Assembly: GCA_025352865.1 (NCBI GenBank)
Contig: JANXSB010000388.1
Location: 1 to 24,345, forward strand
Direction of reading: 5' to 3'
Length of the DNA stretch: 24,345 nt
Origin: Chthoniobacter sp.
GTDB lineage: Bacteria > Verrucomicrobiota > Verrucomicrobiia > Chthoniobacterales > Chthoniobacteraceae
The notes beneath the pieces were generated by a model, which worked only from the letters and a program-made list of their open reading frames with translations, made no database searches and had not been told where the DNA came from. Made by a program: the position numbers and the translations under genes. Of the stretch, positions 21,676-24,345 are shown one piece after another. Within the stretch, counting starts at the first letter, position 1, and every line of letters starts with the position of its first letter.

Positions 21676-22854
21676 GTGAAGATTTGCGACCTCACGCAAT
21701 TCTACTCGCCGGTGAGCGGCGGGGTGAAACGCTACGTTTCGGAAAAGGTGCGGCACATCCGCGAACGGACGGCGGGTGATGAGCATGTGCTCATCATCCC
21801 CGGCGAGCGGGATGAGATGATCGAGACCGAACGGGCGCGGACTTACACCATCAAGTCGCCGCTCATCTCTCGCACTTCGCGCTACCGCATCCTGCTGCGG
21901 CTGGAGGCGATCGAGCGCATTCTTGAAACGGAGCGGCCCGACCTCATCGAATGCGGCGATCCGTACCAGGTCGCGTGGAAGGCGGTGCATTCCGGCGCGG
22001 CGCTGCGGATTCCCGTCGTCGGTTTCTACCACTCGCACTTTCCCGAGGCCTACATCCGCACCGCGCAAAAATTCTGCGGGCGCACCGTCACGGAGTTTTT
22101 CCACGACTTCTCCCGCCGCTACATCCGCAGCCTTTACAACCGCTTCGAGCGCACCCTCGTCCCGTCGCCCGCGCTCGGCGGACTGCTCGCGCAGTGGGGT
22201 GTGCAAAACATCGCGCACACCGATCTCGGCGTGGATACCGCCGTCTTTCATCCGCATCCCGCGCCCGGAGAAAACGTGCGCGCCGCGCTCGGCATCCCGC
22301 CCGAGCGGACGCTGCTCCTCTACGTCGGCCGGCTCGCGCAGGAAAAAAACACGCACACGCTTTTCGCCGCGTTCCGCCAGCTCGCGCGCGCTTTCCCCGG
22401 ACGCTTCCACCTGCTCGTCATCGGCGACGGATTGCAGCGCACCGAATTGGACACACTCGTCATTCGTCATTCGTCATTCGTGACCCATCTGCCGTATTGC
22501 GATTCCGCGCCGCAGCTCGCCGCGCACTACCGCGCCGCCGATCTTTTCGTGCATCCCGGCGTGCAGGAAACTTTCGGCCTCGTGACGCTCGAAGCGCAGG
22601 CCTGCGGCACGCCGGTCATCGGCATTCATGGCAGCTATATGGACCGCATCATCCACAGCGACCAGACGCTCTGGGCGCGCGAAAACACGCCCGCCGCGCT
22701 CGCCGCCGCGATCGAGGAAACGAGCCGTGAGGATCTCAAGCACAGCGGCGCGGCGGTCAGCCTGCTCGTCGCTGCGCAGTATTCGTGGGAGCAGGTTTTC
22801 ACGCGCCTGTTTGACCTCTACCGCGAAGTCATCCACAACTACCGCCCCCGCTAA
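21676..22854 (+). CDS. GT4-family glycosyltransferase with a repeat-derived insert
   Basis: A 392-aa protein starting at GTG with KICDLTQFYSPVSGGVKRYV, the typical start of this GT4 group (donor-loop GGV). Blocks are DLIECGDPYQVAWKA, GFYHSHFPEAYIRT, the C-domain LLYVGRLAQEKNTHTLFAAF, HLLVIGDG, LPYCDSAPQLAAHYRAADLFVHPGVQETFGLV and EAQACGTPVIG. The last block includes the nucleotide-sugar E-x7-E site. The protein probably transfers a hexose to a lipid or polysaccharide; the acceptor is unknown. Codons 261-269 (22456-22482) read LVIRHSSFV and come from the ATGACGAAT-type repeat; they lie on a surface loop between GDG and LPYC. The GNAT-like gene starts one base after its stop. Confidence 0.9.
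   Translation: MKICDLTQFYSPVSGGVKRYVSEKVRHIRERTAGDEHVLIIPGERDEMIETERARTYTIKSPLISRTSRYRILLRLEAIERILETERPDLIECGDPYQVAWKAVHSGAALRIPVVGFYHSHFPEAYIRTAQKFCGRTVTEFFHDFSRRYIRSLYNRFERTLVPSPALGGLLAQWGVQNIAHTDLGVDTAVFHPHPAPGENVRAALGIPPERTLLLYVGRLAQEKNTHTLFAAFRQLARAFPGRFHLLVIGDGLQRTELDTLVIRHSSFVTHLPYCDSAPQLAAHYRAADLFVHPGVQETFGLVTLEAQACGTPVIGIHGSYMDRIIHSDQTLWARENTPAALAAAIEETSREDLKHSGAAVSLLVAAQYSWEQVFTRLFDLYREVIHNYRPR
22456..22482. repeat. ATGACGAAT-type repeat segment inside the glycosyltransferase
   Basis: Three copies of the 9-base unit TCGTCATTC follow each other in frame. 22456-22478 matches 6431-6453, with one mismatch in 23 bases. The nine codons add no stop and keep the frame. In-frame length (27 bases) is a multiple of three. 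Confidence 0.85.
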
Positions 22855-22855
22855 A

Positions 22856-23536
22856 ATGGCCGACGAAAGAAAATTTGAAATCCGCAGCTTCCAGCCCGCC
22901 GACCGCGCGCGCATCCGCGAGCTGTGCTGCGAGACCGGCTTTCTCGGCAATCCCATCGACCCGGTTTTTGAGGATCGCGAACTCTTCGCCGACTACCTCA
23001 CGGCCTACTACACGGACTGGGAGCCGGAGTCGTCATTCGTGCTCCTCGTGAATGGCGAAATCCGCGGCTACCTCATGGGTTCGCGCCGCCCGCTGCGGCA
23101 GCAGTGCTACGCATTTTACCAAAACGTGAGCCTGTTTTTGCGCGGCATTTTCCGCTACCGGCGCTACTCGGCGGCGTCGAAAAAATTCGTGCAATGGATC
23201 TTCCGCACCGCGTGGCGCGAGGTGCCCGCCGCGCCGCGCCGCACGGCGCATTTCCACATCAATCTGCTCGCCGACGCGCGGCAGGTGGCGACCTCTCGCG
23301 CGCTCGTGGACTCGTATCTCGCGTATCTGCATGCCTGCGGCGAAAAGCGCGTCTATGGGCAGATGGTGGTCTTCGAGGACCGGCGGGGCGCGAAGATGTT
23401 TGAGCGCTACGGCTTCAAGGTGCTGAACAAATCCGAGATCACGAAGTACCGCGATTTTCATCCGGAGCCGGTGTATCTCTGCACGGTCGTGAAGGATCTC
23501 GAGGTGAACAGCCAGTGCTACGCGAAAGCGCTATAG
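22856..23536 (+). CDS. GNAT-like N-acetyltransferase
   Basis: A 226-aa protein starting at MADERKFEIRSFQPADRARIRELCCETGFLG, where the strand-helix opening of GNAT proteins is seen. A second strand pair (SSFVLLVNGEIRGYLMGS) follows. A basic middle region (YQNVSLFLRGIFRYRRYSAASKK) is longer than usual. The C-terminal half has HFHINLLADARQVATSRALVDSYLAYL, in place of a clear acetyl-CoA Q/RxxGxG/A loop, and GAKMFERYGFKVLNKSE, the usual last GNAT motif. The missing pyrophosphate loop leaves catalytic activity open. It begins one base after the glycosyltransferase stop, so the two are co-transcribed and the protein may modify the same sugar product. Confidence 0.72.
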   Translation: MADERKFEIRSFQPADRARIRELCCETGFLGNPIDPVFEDRELFADYLTAYYTDWEPESSFVLLVNGEIRGYLMGSRRPLRQQCYAFYQNVSLFLRGIFRYRRYSAASKKFVQWIFRTAWREVPAAPRRTAHFHINLLADARQVATSRALVDSYLAYLHACGEKRVYGQMVVFEDRRGAKMFERYGFKVLNKSEITKYRDFHPEPVYLCTVVKDLEVNSQCYAKAL

Positions 23537-23537
23537 G

Positions 23538-23655
23538 AAAATTCGAAATCCGAAGCACGAAATCCGAAACAAAAACCCGAATTTCGTGAAAGGGGAAAAC
23601 GGCTCGCTCCGCGCGAAGCGAATTGTTTGCACCGATTCAAATCTTTCGGATTTTG
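23538..23655. repeat. CGAAATCCGAA direct repeats with a distant inverted copy
   Basis: CGAAATCCGAA occurs at 23544-23554 and 23558-23568, a 14-base period, starting right after the GNAT stop. CGAATTTCG follows at 23579-23587. TTTCGGATTTTG at 23644-23655 is the inverse of the repeat with one mismatch, so the 130-base gap could fold back on itself between the convergent GNAT and receiver genes. The type resembles GAAATCCGAA repeats I know from Verrucomicrobiota and Planctomycetota. Confidence 0.65.
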
Positions 23656-23666
23656 GCTTTCCCCCC

Positions 23667-24077
23667 CTACCCTGCGTTCCGTTGCAGCACGAGTGAGATC
23701 ATCCGCACCAGCTCCTCTGTCAGCACGGGCTTGAAGAGGACGAGGGCGTCGATGCTTTTCAAAAAGGCCTCGACCTTGGGATTGTCGGCGTGCCCGGTGA
23801 CGAAGATGAACCGCGCGGCCAGCTCGGGTTTGATCTTTTTCACCGCGAGGTAAAACAGGTCGCCGGCCATCTTCGGCATGAGCATGTCGCAGACGATCAC
23901 GTCGTAGTCGATGGCCTGCACTTCGCGCAGCGCGGCGGCACCGTTGGGCTGCACGGCGACGACGAAATTGCGCGATTCCAAAAGCTCCTTCAGCGTGTCG
24001 GCGAGTTCGGCATCGTCGTCCACGAGCAGGATGCTTTTGATTTCGATTTCGTTTTGCGGCCGGGGGTCGGTGGACAT
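23667..24077 (-). CDS. Stand-alone response-regulator receiver domain
   Basis: A 136-aa CheY-like protein without output domain. Acidic pocket VDDDAE (Asp20-22), phospho-acceptor Asp64 in VIVCDMLMPKM, switch Thr94 in FIFVTGHAD, and Lys116 in LVLFKPV are all present. The start was chosen at ATG 24077 (MSTDPRPQ); a TTG 14 codons upstream (24119) gives a longer but less likely protein. It would work as a phosphate shuttle or sink for a hybrid kinase encoded elsewhere. The hybrid kinase at the left edge is 22 kb away, and nothing here links them. It is divergent from the next gene. Confidence 0.9.
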   Translation of the reverse strand: MSTDPRPQNEIEIKSILLVDDDAELADTLKELLESRNFVVAVQPNGAAALREVQAIDYDVIVCDMLMPKMAGDLFYLAVKKIKPELAARFIFVTGHADNPKVEAFLKSIDALVLFKPVLTEELVRMISLVLQRNAG

Positions 24078-24187
24078 GCGGCGCACGCTAGGCGGCGACT
24101 GTGCGGGTGTCAGGGACAAATTCGGCGGCGATTGTCGCGGAGATTTTCCAGTCGCGCCCGGTGGAGGGCTTCGTCTTAACTGCGTGG

Positions 24188-24345
24188 ATGAAACGTCTCG
24201 TCCTCTCCCTCCTCCTCGCCAGCGCCGCAGTGACCGTCGTGCGCGCGGGCGATTTCCAAGGTGCCGCCGGTCTGCAGCTCTACAGCCTGCGCGATCTTTT
24301 CAAGACGGACGTGCCGGGGACGCTGGACAAGGTGAAGGCGTTTGG
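24188..24345 (+). CDS. Secreted sugar-phosphate isomerase/epimerase-like protein (3' end outside window)
   Basis: Only the first 52 codons are in the window. Signal peptide MKRLVLSLLLASAAVTVVRA is followed by GLQLYSLRDLFKTDVPGTLDKVKAF. GLQLYSLRD...DVPGTLDKVK is the typical first strand and helix of xylose-isomerase-like TIM-barrel proteins, which are often exported in Verrucomicrobiota and Planctomycetota. The active-site residues lie beyond the window. Confidence 0.82.
   Translation, partial: MKRLVLSLLLASAAVTVVRAGDFQGAAGLQLYSLRDLFKTDVPGTLDKVKAF

Noticed and set aside
22456..22482. Short CRISPR-like tandem repeat
   Set aside because: The unit is 9 bases with no spacers, lies inside a coding frame and matches the intergenic element at 6431-6453.
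22869..22890. Similarity of the GNAT gene start (KFEIRS) to the repeat at 23541-23556
   Set aside because: Only about 19 bases are alike and the residues fit a normal first GNAT strand, so chance similarity is more likely than repeat capture.

Overview
The window is high-G+C bacterial DNA with densely packed genes on both strands. It most likely comes from a member of Verrucomicrobiota. The basis is the gene mix (two secreted ThuA-domain proteins, an M60/TCAF-like metallopeptidase, a CotH-type protein, a small HPCALC-motif membrane protein beside an ACDLCGC-motif envelope protein, and a secreted sugar-phosphate-isomerase-like protein). Several short intergenic repeat types that I associate with this phylum and its relatives also point that way. 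The assignment is inference, because there is no rRNA gene in the window.

Layout. 1-1.2 kb: 3' end of a hybrid histidine kinase. 1.2-5.4 kb: a secreted M60 peptidase, divergent from two tandem paralogous ThuA proteins separated by a strong terminator. 5.4-8.5 kb: a leftward molybdenum-cofactor cluster, lysR-moeA-moaC-mog, with two 4-base overlaps. 8.6-10.1 kb: a rightward operon of yggS (PLP homeostasis), a DUF971 gene and a DUF4864-like gene. 10.2-11.3 kb: an orphan ribbon-helix-helix-like protein, a strongly structured non-coding stretch, and a CotH protein that seems to have lost its kinase core. 11.4-13.6 kb: metK divergent from an ArsR-methyltransferase fusion regulator, with a palindromic operator candidate between them. 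13.7-17.7 kb: a probable metal-related block with an HPCALC-motif membrane protein, an envelope-protein gene broken by one TAA codon, a membrane protein, an RcnA-type Ni/Co exporter and a divergent CsoR/RcnR-type sensor. 17.7-20.5 kb: a secreted esterase, a secreted beta-propeller protein and a secreted coiled-coil protein. 20.6-23.5 kb: trxB, a GT4 glycosyltransferase and a GNAT-like protein. 23.7-24.3 kb: a stand-alone receiver domain and the start of a secreted TIM-barrel protein.

Three regulator-target pairs can be read from gene order: LysR with the Moco genes, ArsR-methyltransferase with metK (SAM-cycle control), and a CsoR/InrS-like sensor with the nickel exporter. The other theme is short repetitive DNA. 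At least four inverted or direct repeat elements sit between genes. One type has become coding sequence in two genes, as the last five codons of moeA and as a nine-codon in-frame segment inside the glycosyltransferase. No tRNA, rRNA, CRISPR array, transposase or phage gene was seen.

The items I rate as most worth follow-up are the tandem-hairpin region at 10424-10629, the repeat-derived segment inside the glycosyltransferase, the ArsR-methyltransferase/metK operator, and the two damaged genes (CotH-like and ACDLCGC protein).
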